A stretch of 64,000 bases of DNA from Pyrinomonadaceae bacterium (GTDB lineage: Bacteria; Acidobacteriota; Blastocatellia; Pyrinomonadales; Pyrinomonadaceae): contig JAIBCC010000001.1 of assembly GCA_019694395.1 (NCBI GenBank), forward strand, positions 372,001 to 436,000. Direction: 5' to 3'. Made by a program: the position numbers and the translations under genes. Numbering within the stretch: position 1 is the stretch's first letter; every line of letters starts with the position of its first letter. A model generated the notes under the pieces. It was not told where the DNA came from. It was given only the letters and a program-made list of their open reading frames with translations, and did not search any database. Below, piece by piece: positions 1-8,320 of this stretch.

Positions 1-1129
1 TAAAGCCAAAATCCTTAACTCTTTTATTTTCGTTCAATAATGCCGTAATTGTTTGATTTATTTTATCGGGAACAGTGCTGCCGAACATTGAAAAAGCCGA
101 TTTTCCCCGAATAAAACCGCCAAAACCGGAACCGGCAAATTGGAACGGAGCTTTGGGTGACTGCCGAAGTTCATCAAATCTTGCCCCCAACATTCCGTTA
201 TAAAAAGATTTAACTAATGCTTGGCGGGCATCGAATTTTGTCAAAACTTTTTCCTCCGGCTTCTTAAAATAAAATTCAACGGAGGTTCCGCTGGCTTCTT
301 TATCCGATTCGATCGAAACTAATGTTTCCTTATGGTCGGGAACTGGAAATACCGTTCTGGGTTTGGCTTTTCTTTTGGCTTTAATATCGGAGAAAGTTGC
401 TTTAATTTTCGCTTCCATTTGAGCCGGATCAAAATCCCCAACTGCTATCACCGCCATTAAATCTGGACGATACCAATCTTCATAAAAATCTACCAGAGCT
501 TTGTAATTGACGTTTTCCAGTAATTCTTTTTTACCTATCGGAAGTCTTTTTGCATATTGAGAACCATACAAAAGTTTTGGAAAATACTTTTCCTGCATGC
601 GATCATCTGCCCCTTTGCCGAGCCGCAATTCTTCTAAAACTACGCCTTGCTCTTTTTTAACTTCTTCAGGGTCAAGCGTAATTCCCGAAGCCCAATCTTT
701 TAGAACCAGCAAGCCTTTATCCAAAGTTTCATTTTTTTCGTCAGGAATTGGAAGGATGTAAACGGTTTCATCAAAGCTTGTATAAGCATTCAAATCTGCC
801 CCGAATTCGACACCGATTGATTGAAGGTAAGAGATAAGTTCATTTTTCTTAAAATTTTTCGTTCCGTTAAAAGCCATATGTTCCATAAAATGGGCATAGC
901 CTTGTTGGTCGTCTCTCTCTAAAATTGAACCTGCGTTGAGAACTAACCGCAATTCAACTTTTTTCTCCGGCTTACTGTTTTTACGGATGTAATAGGTTAA
1001 ACCGTTAGATAATTTACCGGTTTTAACATTTGGATCAGTTGGAATCGGTTGGTTGAGATTGTTTTGAGCCGGTGCAACAATTGCCAGACTGACGAGTAAT
1101 AAGAAAAGTAAACGCAATGATTTACGCAT
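1..1129 (-). CDS. M16 family zinc metallopeptidase (PqqL-like), C-terminus beyond window
   Basis: About 376 residues are visible; the rest runs off the left edge. I translated the minus strand from the ATG at 1127-1129, which is preceded by a good AGGAGT ribosome site. The first ~21 residues are a signal peptide (KSLRLLFLLLVSLAIVAPAQ). The inverted zinc motif HFMEH is at residues 80-84 inside GYAHFMEHMAFNGT, and the third zinc ligand lies in the later VVLEELRLGKG stretch. This is the catalytic N-terminal half of a pitrilysin/PqqL-type peptidase. Full-length PqqL-like enzymes have about 900 residues, so more than half is probably outside. Likely a periplasmic peptidase; its substrate cannot be told from the sequence. 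Confidence 0.9.
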   Translation of the reverse strand, partial: MRKSLRLLFLLLVSLAIVAPAQNNLNQPIPTDPNVKTGKLSNGLTYYIRKNSKPEKKVELRLVLNAGSILERDDQQGYAHFMEHMAFNGTKNFKKNELISYLQSIGVEFGADLNAYTSFDETVYILPIPDEKNETLDKGLLVLKDWASGITLDPEEVKKEQGVVLEELRLGKGADDRMQEKYFPKLLYGSQYAKRLPIGKKELLENVNYKALVDFYEDWYRPDLMAVIAVGDFDPAQMEAKIKATFSDIKAKRKAKPRTVFPVPDHKETLVSIESDKEASGTSVEFYFKKPEEKVLTKFDARQALVKSFYNGMLGARFDELRQSPKAPFQFAGSGFGGFIRGKSAFSMFGSTVPDKINQTITALLNENKRVKDFGF

Positions 1130-1269
1130 ATAGTGATACTCCTTTATTTTCAAAGTTTCGGGGCAGAAATCGGTTTGAATTTAATTTTATTGCTAAGTGT
1201 TTTACTAAAATAAAGATGCAAATTATTAAAATAAGTTGCAAGAGCGAAAAAGTTCTTGGCTTTTTCCAA

Positions 1270-1343
1270 TAAAAAAACGCTTTATTCTGTTCAAATAGAT
1301 TTTGCCTTAACTTCCAATCTAATTCAACAAAATAAAAGCGTTT
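1270..1343 (-). terminator. possible long-loop terminator after sucD
   Basis: Arms AAACGCTTTTATT and AATAAAGCGTTT can pair with one bulge across a loop of about 42 nt. On the minus strand the second arm runs into TTTTTATT, 18 bases after the sucD stop. The loop is unusually long, so this is tentative. The remainder of 1130-1361 shows no gene. Confidence 0.35.
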
Positions 1344-1361
1344 GTGCGTTTTTGAAATTAA

Positions 1362-2243
1362 TTATTTGCCTAAAACTTCTTTCATCGTTACGCCAATATC
1401 TGCGGGCGATTTAACAACATGAATTCCCGCTTCGGCAAGTGCTTTCATCTTTTCGTCGGCAGTTCCTTTTCCGCCTGAAATGATTGCGCCCGCGTGTCCC
1501 ATTCTGCGTCCGGGAGGTGCAGTTTGTCCCGCAATAAAGGCAACAATCGGTTTACGTTTGGATAAACCGCTTTCAAATGCCCATTTTGCTGCATCTTCTT
1601 CGGCAGTTCCGCCAATTTCACCAATTAAAATGATTCCTTCAGTTTCATCGTCGTCAGCAAAAAGCTTTAAAGCGTCTGTATGGTTAGTGCCGATGATGGG
1701 ATCGCCGCCGATGCCAATGGCGGTTGATTGTCCCAGACCGATTGCGCCGGTTTGTCCGACTGCTTCATAGGTTAAGGTTCCGCTTCTTGAAACGATTCCG
1801 ATTGAACCTTTTTTATGAATATGTCCAGGCATAATTCCAATCTTGCATTCGCCAGGTGTAATAATTCCGGGGCAATTCGGACCGATAACACGAGTATTTT
1901 TGTCGCGGAGATATTCTCTGACCTTAACCATATCGGCTACGGGAATGCCTTCGGTAATCGCCACAACCAAAGGGATTCCGGCATCAGCGGCTTCCATGAT
2001 CGCATCAGCGGCGAATGCGGGCGGAACATAAATGACCGAAGCATTGGCTCCGGTTTCATTGACCGCATCGGCAACTGTATTAAAAACGGGAACGCCTTCG
2101 TGAGTTGTCCCGCCTTTTCCCGGTGTCACTCCGCCGACTACGTTCGTGCCGTAATCAATCATTTGTAAAGTATGAAAAGTTCCTTCTTTTCCGGTTATTC
2201 CCTGAACAATCAGGCGCGTGTCTTTGTTAACTAAAACGCTCAA
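1362..2243 (-). CDS. sucD: succinyl-CoA ligase [ADP-forming] subunit alpha
   Basis: Full-length (293 aa) alpha subunit of the TCA-cycle enzyme that interconverts succinyl-CoA and succinate with substrate-level phosphorylation. Visible features: N-terminal CoA-binding Rossmann fold ([11 protein letters not shown] near residue 16), [10 protein letters not shown] and [13 protein letters not shown] blocks, and the phospho-histidine loop [19 protein letters not shown] near residue 250, which carries the active-site His. The initiation codon is TTG (2241-2243); no in-frame ATG lies nearby and AAAGGAGTG sits at ideal spacing, so the start is well supported. The beta subunit sucC is not in the window. 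The gene is divergent from the permease pair at 2424; the 180-bp gap must hold both promoters. Confidence 0.97.
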   Translation of the reverse strand: MSVLVNKDTRLIVQGITGKEGTFHTLQMIDYGTNVVGGVTPGKGGTTHEGVPVFNTVADAVNETGANASVIYVPPAFAADAIMEAADAGIPLVVAITEGIPVADMVKVREYLRDKNTRVIGPNCPGIITPGECKIGIMPGHIHKKGSIGIVSRSGTLTYEAVGQTGAIGLGQSTAIGIGGDPIIGTNHTDALKLFADDDETEGIILIGEIGGTAEEDAAKWAFESGLSKRKPIVAFIAGQTAPPGRRMGHAGAIISGGKGTADEKMKALAEAGIHVVKSPADIGVTMKEVLGK

Positions 2244-2423
2244 ATTTCACTCCTTTGAAATATGATAATAAATTTATGGAATATAACTTTTTGAGTATAA
2301 CACGAGCAATCTTTTTTCTCGAAATTGACTTTTTTTGAACTTTTTTACGGATGTTGCCGTAATGAATTTTAGTTCTAAATAACGAACTGCATCATTCCTA
2401 TTTATTCGTTTATTTCTATTTTT

Positions 2424-3668
2424 ATGAAACAGGTAATTTCTTTCTATTATGATGCCTTTAAAATCGCTTTTGATTCGATTATTGCTCATAAATTGCGTGC
2501 TTTTTTAACTTTGATCGGGATTATTATCGGTGTCGCTGCCGTTGTTGTCGTCGGTGCTTCGATCAGCGGCTTAAAAACCTACGTGATTGACAAGGTTTCT
2601 AAAGTTTTAGGCTCCAATCATTTTATGATGACCCGGATGGCAAATACGGGAAGAATCTCGGACGAGGAATTTGAGAAACGCAATCGCCGGAATAAAGACG
2701 TTACCTGGGAAGAATACCTATACATCCGTGATAACTGCAAAATGTGCGAGGCAATTGGCGCAGAAATGGGTGCGGGAGCCGATTTGAATCAGGATGGAAT
2801 CGAAATGCCCTCGGTCAGAATCAGCGGAACGACCGGCAACTCACCCGAAATCAACGATAAAGTTATAGATCAGGGAAGATATTTCAGTGATGCGGAAGTA
2901 GAACGGACTGCAAAGGTTTGTGTTATCGGAACAGATGTGCAGGATAAGTTTTTCGCCGATAAAAACCCGATTGGTCAAACTATCAGAGTTCGCGGAGTGC
3001 AGCTGACCATCATTGGAGTCGAAGAAAGGAAAGGTTCATTCTTCGGTAATCCGCTAGATCGAAACGTCTATATTCCCATCAGCGTTCATAACCAGATTTT
3101 TAATCGGACGGGTGGTTTGCAGGTTCACGGAAAAGCCTTAAATGCAGAAGTTTTACAGGAAACTATTGAAAATGCCCGTCTCGTGTTACGCAACAAACGG
3201 CAGCTTATAGGTTCGGAAGAAGATACCTTCAGTATCGTCAATACAGATGAATTTAACAGCCAGATGGATCAGTTCACGGGTGCAATTGCGGCTGTTGTCA
3301 TCCCAATTACCCTGATTATTCTCGTCGTGGGCGGTATTGTGGTAATGAACATTATGTTGGTGTCCGTTACCGAAAGAACTTTTGAAGTTGGATTACGCAA
3401 AGCTCTCGGTGCCACCCGCAAGCAGATCATGCTTCAGTTTTTGATCGAATCATCTCTGCTCTGCGTGATCGGAGGCATTTTAGGTCTGGTTTTAGCAGCC
3501 GGAGCGACTCAGGCAATCAGCGCGCTGCTCCAAATGACGATGACGATCACCTTTTTCTATATGGCTTTGTCTGTTGGTATTTCGAGCTTGATCGGAGTTC
3601 TGGCAGGACTATATCCGGCGTGGAAAGCTGCCCGCTTAGACCCTATTGTGGCTTTAACTAAGAATTAA
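2424..3668 (+). CDS. MacB/FtsX-type ABC transporter permease (first of a pair)
   Basis: 414 aa with the layout of MacB-family permeases: a first membrane segment at about residues 22-47 (LTLIGIIIGVAAVVVVG), a large periplasmic MacB-PCD domain at about 50-280, then three C-terminal FtsX membrane segments. The conserved FtsX signature VVMNIMLVSVTERTFEVGLRKALGATRKQI precedes the last two segments. These proteins act with a LolD/MacB-type ATPase as mechanotransmission transporters (lipoprotein release, peptide or antibiotic efflux). No ATPase or membrane-fusion protein is adjacent. The start follows family alignment; no clear ribosome site precedes it. Thirteen bases separate it from the second permease, so they are probably one transcript and may form a heterodimer. 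Confidence 0.9.
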   Translation: MKQVISFYYDAFKIAFDSIIAHKLRAFLTLIGIIIGVAAVVVVGASISGLKTYVIDKVSKVLGSNHFMMTRMANTGRISDEEFEKRNRRNKDVTWEEYLYIRDNCKMCEAIGAEMGAGADLNQDGIEMPSVRISGTTGNSPEINDKVIDQGRYFSDAEVERTAKVCVIGTDVQDKFFADKNPIGQTIRVRGVQLTIIGVEERKGSFFGNPLDRNVYIPISVHNQIFNRTGGLQVHGKALNAEVLQETIENARLVLRNKRQLIGSEEDTFSIVNTDEFNSQMDQFTGAIAAVVIPITLIILVVGGIVVMNIMLVSVTERTFEVGLRKALGATRKQIMLQFLIESSLLCVIGGILGLVLAAGATQAISALLQMTMTITFFYMALSVGISSLIGVLAGLYPAWKAARLDPIVALTKN

Positions 3669-3681
3669 AGGATTTATATAT

Positions 3682-4947
3682 ATGGCTTTAAACACTTCAT
3701 TACCAAAAGAAGTCCTGATAATGGCAATTGACAGTATTCGTGAGCATAAATTCCGGTCTTTTCTGACTATTTTGGGGATTGTGATCGGTTTGATAACGGG
3801 TATTGTGGTTTTTTCGATTCTGAACGGGATGCGGCAATCAATTGTATCCATCATTGAGGAATACGGCACGAATAATATCTATGTTTTTCATCTTTCGACC
3901 GGTTTTGGTCCGCCGAATCGGGATGAACGCAACCGTAAACCGCTGACATCCGATGATGCCGATGCTGTCTTAGCGCAGGGTCCGTCTGTCAGAGATGTAG
4001 CTCAGGTGGCGGTCAATATTGGCTCGTGGGGCAGCGGGTTTGACGATAATATGGTCTATGAGGGCAAAAATTATCGTTGGGCATTAACTGACGGCGTGAC
4101 GGCTAACTATGCGGAGGTCACGAACCTCTCTGTGCGCCAAGGACGCTGGCTGTCGGAGGCTGATGACCAACAGCGCCGCAAAGTTATCGTCATTGGTGTC
4201 AATGCCGTCGATGCACTCTTTCCTGACGAAAAAGATGATGTGGTTGGTAAGTTTGTGCGGATGAACGGAACGAATTGGGAGATCATCGGTGTGATTGAAA
4301 AACGTAAGGCGGGATTCTTCGGGGAAAATGAAGAGGATCGTAAGGTTTTTATGCCTTTTCGCACGGCACGAAAGGAAGCACCAACCCGTGATGCCGTTTT
4401 ACATATAGTTCAAGCCAAAGAAGGTCAGTTAAAGGACGCCGTGCAGGACATTGAAAACATCTTACGTCAGCGTCGGGGCGTTAAATTTGGTGATCCGGAC
4501 GATTTTGATGTTAAAACTGCCGACAATTTCATTGCACAGTTCGACGGAATCCTCGGCGGAGTCGGGGCAGCCGCCATTGCTATCTCCTTATTAGGGTTAT
4601 TGGTCGGCGGAGTCGGCGTAATGAACATCATGTTAGTGTCTGTGACCGAACGCACTAAGGAAATAGGCATCCGCAAAGCCATCGGAGCCACCAAAGGTGC
4701 GATTGTCCTCCAATTTTTGCTTGAGGCAATGGCTTTAACCTCTTTTGGCGGAGTTATCGGCATCTCGATTTCGTTGTTAATCAGTAAATTACTGATGTTA
4801 CTGATGCCTTCCTTGCCTGCTATCATTGAATATTGGGCGATTGGTCTGGCGTTTACGATTTCAGTTTTGATTGGATTGGTTTTCGGCGTATTTCCGGCGT
4901 TAAGAGCCGCGCGTTTAGACCCAATTGAGTGTTTGCGCTACGAATAA
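3682..4947 (+). CDS. MacB/FtsX-type ABC transporter permease (second of a pair)
   Basis: 421 aa with the same architecture as the upstream gene: N-terminal membrane segment (SFLTILGIVIGLITGIVVFSI) at about residues 27-48, periplasmic MacB-PCD region, and the FtsX core with GGVGVMNIMLVSVTERTKEIGIRKAIGATKGAI followed by two more membrane segments. An AAAGGA lies about 12 bases upstream of the ATG. The two neighbours are clearly related but diverged, consistent with an old tandem duplication giving a heterodimeric permease. The required ATPase is not encoded here. The 310 bases downstream to the kinase gene hold no gene, only the 21-bp repeat described separately. Confidence 0.9.
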   Translation: MALNTSLPKEVLIMAIDSIREHKFRSFLTILGIVIGLITGIVVFSILNGMRQSIVSIIEEYGTNNIYVFHLSTGFGPPNRDERNRKPLTSDDADAVLAQGPSVRDVAQVAVNIGSWGSGFDDNMVYEGKNYRWALTDGVTANYAEVTNLSVRQGRWLSEADDQQRRKVIVIGVNAVDALFPDEKDDVVGKFVRMNGTNWEIIGVIEKRKAGFFGENEEDRKVFMPFRTARKEAPTRDAVLHIVQAKEGQLKDAVQDIENILRQRRGVKFGDPDDFDVKTADNFIAQFDGILGGVGAAAIAISLLGLLVGGVGVMNIMLVSVTERTKEIGIRKAIGATKGAIVLQFLLEAMALTSFGGVIGISISLLISKLLMLLMPSLPAIIEYWAIGLAFTISVLIGLVFGVFPALRAARLDPIECLRYE

Positions 4948-4991
4948 GTTTGTTTTACTTCACACCTAATCTAAGTTACTCAACCTGCAAC

Positions 4992-5189
4992 TGTTTTTCT
5001 TCGATTAACAGTTGTTTTTTTTCGTCTGAATTTAGATTTTACTCGTCTGAATACTGTTTTTATTCGTCTGAATATTGTTTTGATTCGATTGCTTATTGTT
5101 TTTCTTTGTCTTTAGTCTGTTTTTTCGCAATTTTTATTTGTTTTTGCTCATCTGTTGTTTGTTTTTTATTAACCGAATATTGTTTTTGG
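4992..5189. repeat. degenerate 21-bp tandem repeat, ten units in perfect phase
   Basis: The core TGTTTT recurs at 4992, 5013, 5055, 5076, 5097, 5118, 5139, 5160 and 5181, always 21 bases apart; the unit due at 5034 reads AGATTTT. Between cores the sequence varies around TTCGTCTGAATA. Not one base of phase is lost over 190 bp although the units have diverged. On the minus strand the units read as heptads starting Lys-Gln (KQYSDEx, KQTTDEQ, KQLLIEE), interrupted by several TAA codons. The repeat fills the convergent gap between the permease and kinase genes (4948-5257). Confidence 0.85.
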
Positions 5190-5257
5190 TAAATGTAATA
5201 GAGTTTGTAAACGATTTACATCGCCTAGAACTAATCTTCATTCATTTTTTCTGCTGT

Positions 5258-7045
5258 TTATTTATTTAATGAAGCGGCTTTATCAACATCTGTCTGAGCA
5301 GCTCTTTGATTATTCAATCTTTGATAGGCGAGGGAGCGATTATGATAGAAAACGGGATTCTGCGGATTGATTTTTATCGCCTGTGAGTAATCATTTACCG
5401 CCTGATTGTAATTTCCTTTGAGAAAATACGCCACGCCTCGGTTATTAAAGGCTACGGCGTTGTTGCCCGTTGATTTAATCAGATTTGACAGGTTATCAAT
5501 CGTGCATTGATAGTTTTTTTTCTCGTAACAGTCCTTTGCCTGAGTTATTAGATTGTTTTCAAGCCCCGGATTTAGATATACAGGCTCATTTGCAGGTAAA
5601 ACAACGGGTTGATCGGCTAATTTAGCGGGTGAAGTCGATAAACCTTCGGATTCAACTCCGTTTTGAGTGAATTTACTGTAAATAAATAAGCTGCCAGCCG
5701 AAAATATAACGGTTAAAAGTATTGCCGCCCCGCCTATAAACAGTTTTTGACTGATCCAACTGGTCTGGGTAACTTCCGGAAAACCTGCCCTCCAAAGTGT
5801 TTTATTGGCGGAGCTTTGATTATCGGTTTTTAAGTGACTATTTGCGGTCTGAGGTTGTATTTTTTCAATTTCAGGCGCGGTTAGGTTCACGGGAGACGTA
5901 TTTGATTGTAAATTTGACGGCTGAGTTATCGGTTGAACCGGCTGTGCAGACTGTTCGGGCGATTGTTGTATAGTTGACGGCTGATTGATTGGGTTTTGTT
6001 TCACCAAATACGTCTCGACGGTCGGCGGTTGTGATATTTCGCTCTCTTTTTTTGGTCTGGGATAAGTATCAACCTGCGTAATTAAGGAACTCAAGTCGGT
6101 AGGTTTGGGTGATGCGTATTGAGCTTGATTGAAAGCATTTTGCGCCCGTTTGAAATCATCCGCCATCTCTCTTGCTGAGCCGTAGCGATCCTTTCTGTCA
6201 ACTTCCATCGCCTTCATAACGCAATATGAAAGAATAGGCGGAATTTGTGGATTTAAACTCATCGGATCCTCTATCGGATCGCCTTTTCCATCCCAAATAG
6301 CGAGTAAACGCTTGACTGCATCAATCGGGGCACGATTCGTCATCAGATGATAAAAGGTTCCACCCAGTGCATAAATATCTACTCTCGGATCGGTATCCTG
6401 TTTAAGGATTCTTTCCGCTTTTTCCTGATGTTTTTGCAGAATGTAATCACGAAAATTCTCATCTAAAACCCGCAGCATCTGTTCTATCGGCGAATAGTTC
6501 AGCGTTGCACCGACAAAGGTGTGGGCAGTCATCGTTGAGCTCTTGTCACTGCTTCGCGCAATCCCAAAATCAAGCAATTTTACCTTGTTTCTTGAGTTTA
6601 CCTTCAAATTCTGCGGCTTAATATCCCGATGAATGATGGGCGGACTCAACGTATGCAGGTAATCCAGCGCATCAAGCAGTTGTTCCATCCAATTCAATAG
6701 TGCGGGAATCGGAAACGGACTGTTTTGCGCTCTCAACATTTCCGCCAGATCGTCTCCTTCGACCAATTCCATAACTAAGAACTGGCTTCCCTCTTCGGTA
6801 AAATAATCACGAACGAATGGAACGACTTCGTGGCGGGCTATTGCTAACGATTTAGCTTCTCTTTCGAATGCTTTAGAGATCAGAGACTGTTGGTAAGAAG
6901 ATTCAACCTCCGCGATAATTTCTTTAAGGGCAATTGGCTGACCGAATCTTTCATCTATTGCTTCATAAACCGCTCCCATCCCGCCGCTTCCCAATTGGCG
7001 AACGATCCGATAACGATTCTGCAATAATTTATTTCTCCCAAGCAT
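5258..7045 (-). CDS. membrane-anchored Ser/Thr protein kinase with C-terminal TPRs
   Basis: 595 aa Hanks-type kinase. Residues ~12-300 form the kinase domain: glycine loop GSGGMGAV (19-26), ATP-binding Lys41 in ALKEI, catalytic HRDIKPQN with Asp141, Mg-binding DFG at 159-161, then YSPIEQ and DIYALGGTFYHLMT. A proline/glutamine-rich linker (about 320-430) leads to one membrane segment (LFIGGAAILLTVIFSAGSLFIYS, about 440-462). Outside are two or three TPR units with the typical AVAFNNRGVAYFLKGNYNQAV pattern. So it is a cytoplasmic kinase with a periplasmic TPR sensor or scaffold. No phosphatase or clear substrate gene adjoins. The 21-bp repeat lies just past its stop. Confidence 0.95.
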   Translation of the reverse strand: MLGRNKLLQNRYRIVRQLGSGGMGAVYEAIDERFGQPIALKEIIAEVESSYQQSLISKAFEREAKSLAIARHEVVPFVRDYFTEEGSQFLVMELVEGDDLAEMLRAQNSPFPIPALLNWMEQLLDALDYLHTLSPPIIHRDIKPQNLKVNSRNKVKLLDFGIARSSDKSSTMTAHTFVGATLNYSPIEQMLRVLDENFRDYILQKHQEKAERILKQDTDPRVDIYALGGTFYHLMTNRAPIDAVKRLLAIWDGKGDPIEDPMSLNPQIPPILSYCVMKAMEVDRKDRYGSAREMADDFKRAQNAFNQAQYASPKPTDLSSLITQVDTYPRPKKESEISQPPTVETYLVKQNPINQPSTIQQSPEQSAQPVQPITQPSNLQSNTSPVNLTAPEIEKIQPQTANSHLKTDNQSSANKTLWRAGFPEVTQTSWISQKLFIGGAAILLTVIFSAGSLFIYSKFTQNGVESEGLSTSPAKLADQPVVLPANEPVYLNPGLENNLITQAKDCYEKKNYQCTIDNLSNLIKSTGNNAVAFNNRGVAYFLKGNYNQAVNDYSQAIKINPQNPVFYHNRSLAYQRLNNQRAAQTDVDKAASLNK

Positions 7046-7220
7046 AGGGGAATTGCCTTAAAAGTCACCTCATAGCGGATTGGAAATCTATGAATAAGCC
7101 TTATTAATCAGTAATGTCCTGGAATGCCAAAATCTTACACCATCAGACCCGGGTTTACAATCTTTTTCTTTGGCTAGGCTTTGTTAATTACTGTAATTTC
7201 TCTCTTTTTTAGCACAAACA

Positions 7221-7262
7221 AAAATACTCCAAGCAGTTAATGACTGTTTTGGAGTATTTTTT
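7221..7262 (-). terminator. strong bidirectional rho-independent terminator
   Basis: AAAATACTCCAA (7221-7232) pairs perfectly with TTGGAGTATTTT (7249-7260), with an inner CAGT/ACTG stem around TAAT. On the minus strand it ends in TTTTTG, so it should stop transcription from the PilZ gene before the kinase gene. T-runs flank both sides. The rest of 7046-7299 holds no gene. Confidence 0.8.
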
Positions 7263-7299
7263 ATAGGAAATTAATCGGTAGAAATGCTTTTTACTTAAT

Positions 7300-8058
7300 T
7301 TACATCGTCATTTCATTCATCTGCTGTTTCATTGTATCCAGTTTATCAATCGGAAATCTCGCCGATAGAAACTCTAAGCAAACCTTCGCTTTGCGATTGT
7401 TTTTACTTGTTACATTTCTGACAACTGCCAAGCCTGAGAAATCATATTTAGCGGCTACAACCTTAACACAATCGCCAACCGAAAGATCTAAACTTGAAAA
7501 TAAGGCGATTCCGCCCACCGAAATATTATCTGTAATAACTCTTTCCCCGCCAAACATTTGCCCACGGTCATCTATTTGCCCTAAAAACACCTCTATATTG
7601 ACAATAAACCTGGGATATTTGCGAACGATAAACTCTTTACCGGCTTCTTCAACCTTCCACAGTCCTTTTTCATCAACTCCACAGAGGCGGTAATTTTGTA
7701 AAGGATTTGCGACATAACTTATTGGAGGAGTATCCCCGATTAGAGCGACTCCGAGATGATATTTACCCGCCGGATTATTAACTCCAATCAATGTGCAGTG
7801 CTGAATAATCCCCCAGATAGTTGTTTCTTCTCCGTTTTTATAACCTGAATCAAATTCTTTTGGTAATTTTGCCGTAACTGATACAAGTCTACCGACTTTA
7901 TATTCCTGATTCAGAAATAAACCGAGACTATTTCTTGAAATATTATAAATTAATGCTTGTTCTTCCCATGTTTTGCTGCTTGTTTCCTGTCCCTTAAGTA
8001 TTGCAGGCAATTTTATATCTGCTCTTCCAAATGAACGAGTATTTTCTTTAGTCATCAT
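7300..8058 (-). CDS. tandem PilZ-domain protein
   Basis: 252 aa. The C-terminal half carries the c-di-GMP-binding signature: RKYPRF (RxxxR) near residue 145 and NISVGGIAL near 180, followed by a beta-barrel pattern. The N-terminal half repeats the fold more weakly (RADIKLPAIL, then NISRNSLGLFL), so the protein appears to be two PilZ-like domains, the first probably degenerate in ligand binding. PilZ proteins relay c-di-GMP to motility, secretion or exopolysaccharide machinery; nothing nearby shows which. Start ATGATG with AGGAGA about 10 bases upstream. The 8059-8320 stretch upstream holds no gene. Confidence 0.85.
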   Translation of the reverse strand: MMTKENTRSFGRADIKLPAILKGQETSSKTWEEQALIYNISRNSLGLFLNQEYKVGRLVSVTAKLPKEFDSGYKNGEETTIWGIIQHCTLIGVNNPAGKYHLGVALIGDTPPISYVANPLQNYRLCGVDEKGLWKVEEAGKEFIVRKYPRFIVNIEVFLGQIDDRGQMFGGERVITDNISVGGIALFSSLDLSVGDCVKVVAAKYDFSGLAVVRNVTSKNNRKAKVCLEFLSARFPIDKLDTMKQQMNEMTM

Positions 8059-8320
8059 TACTAAACTTCTCCTATGATTAACTTATTTAATTGTAGGGGC
8101 AGTTGAACAACCGAAGAACGAGCTTATTTGTTCGTTTGTAGGAAATTATTTATTAGGACAAATTGATTTTTGGTCGCCCTAAACGGCTGTTTCTTTGGGG
8201 GATGAAGCTATCCTAACAAAAGTATTAACCTTTTGTCCATAAAAATATGTTAAGGAAATTAAATAATGTTTAAATTTTTCTTATGCAGCCGCTTAATCGT
8301 TCATTTTGACCGGATTAGCC

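Noticed and set aside
2274..2489. 71-codon minus-strand frame in the sucD-permease gap
   Set aside because: No ribosome site, low-complexity composition, and it overlaps the permease start.
4929..5192. 87-codon open frame rich in Cys-Phe across the 21-bp repeat
   Set aside because: It begins inside the permease gene, lacks a ribosome site, and its composition follows from the T-rich repeat rather than from a protein.
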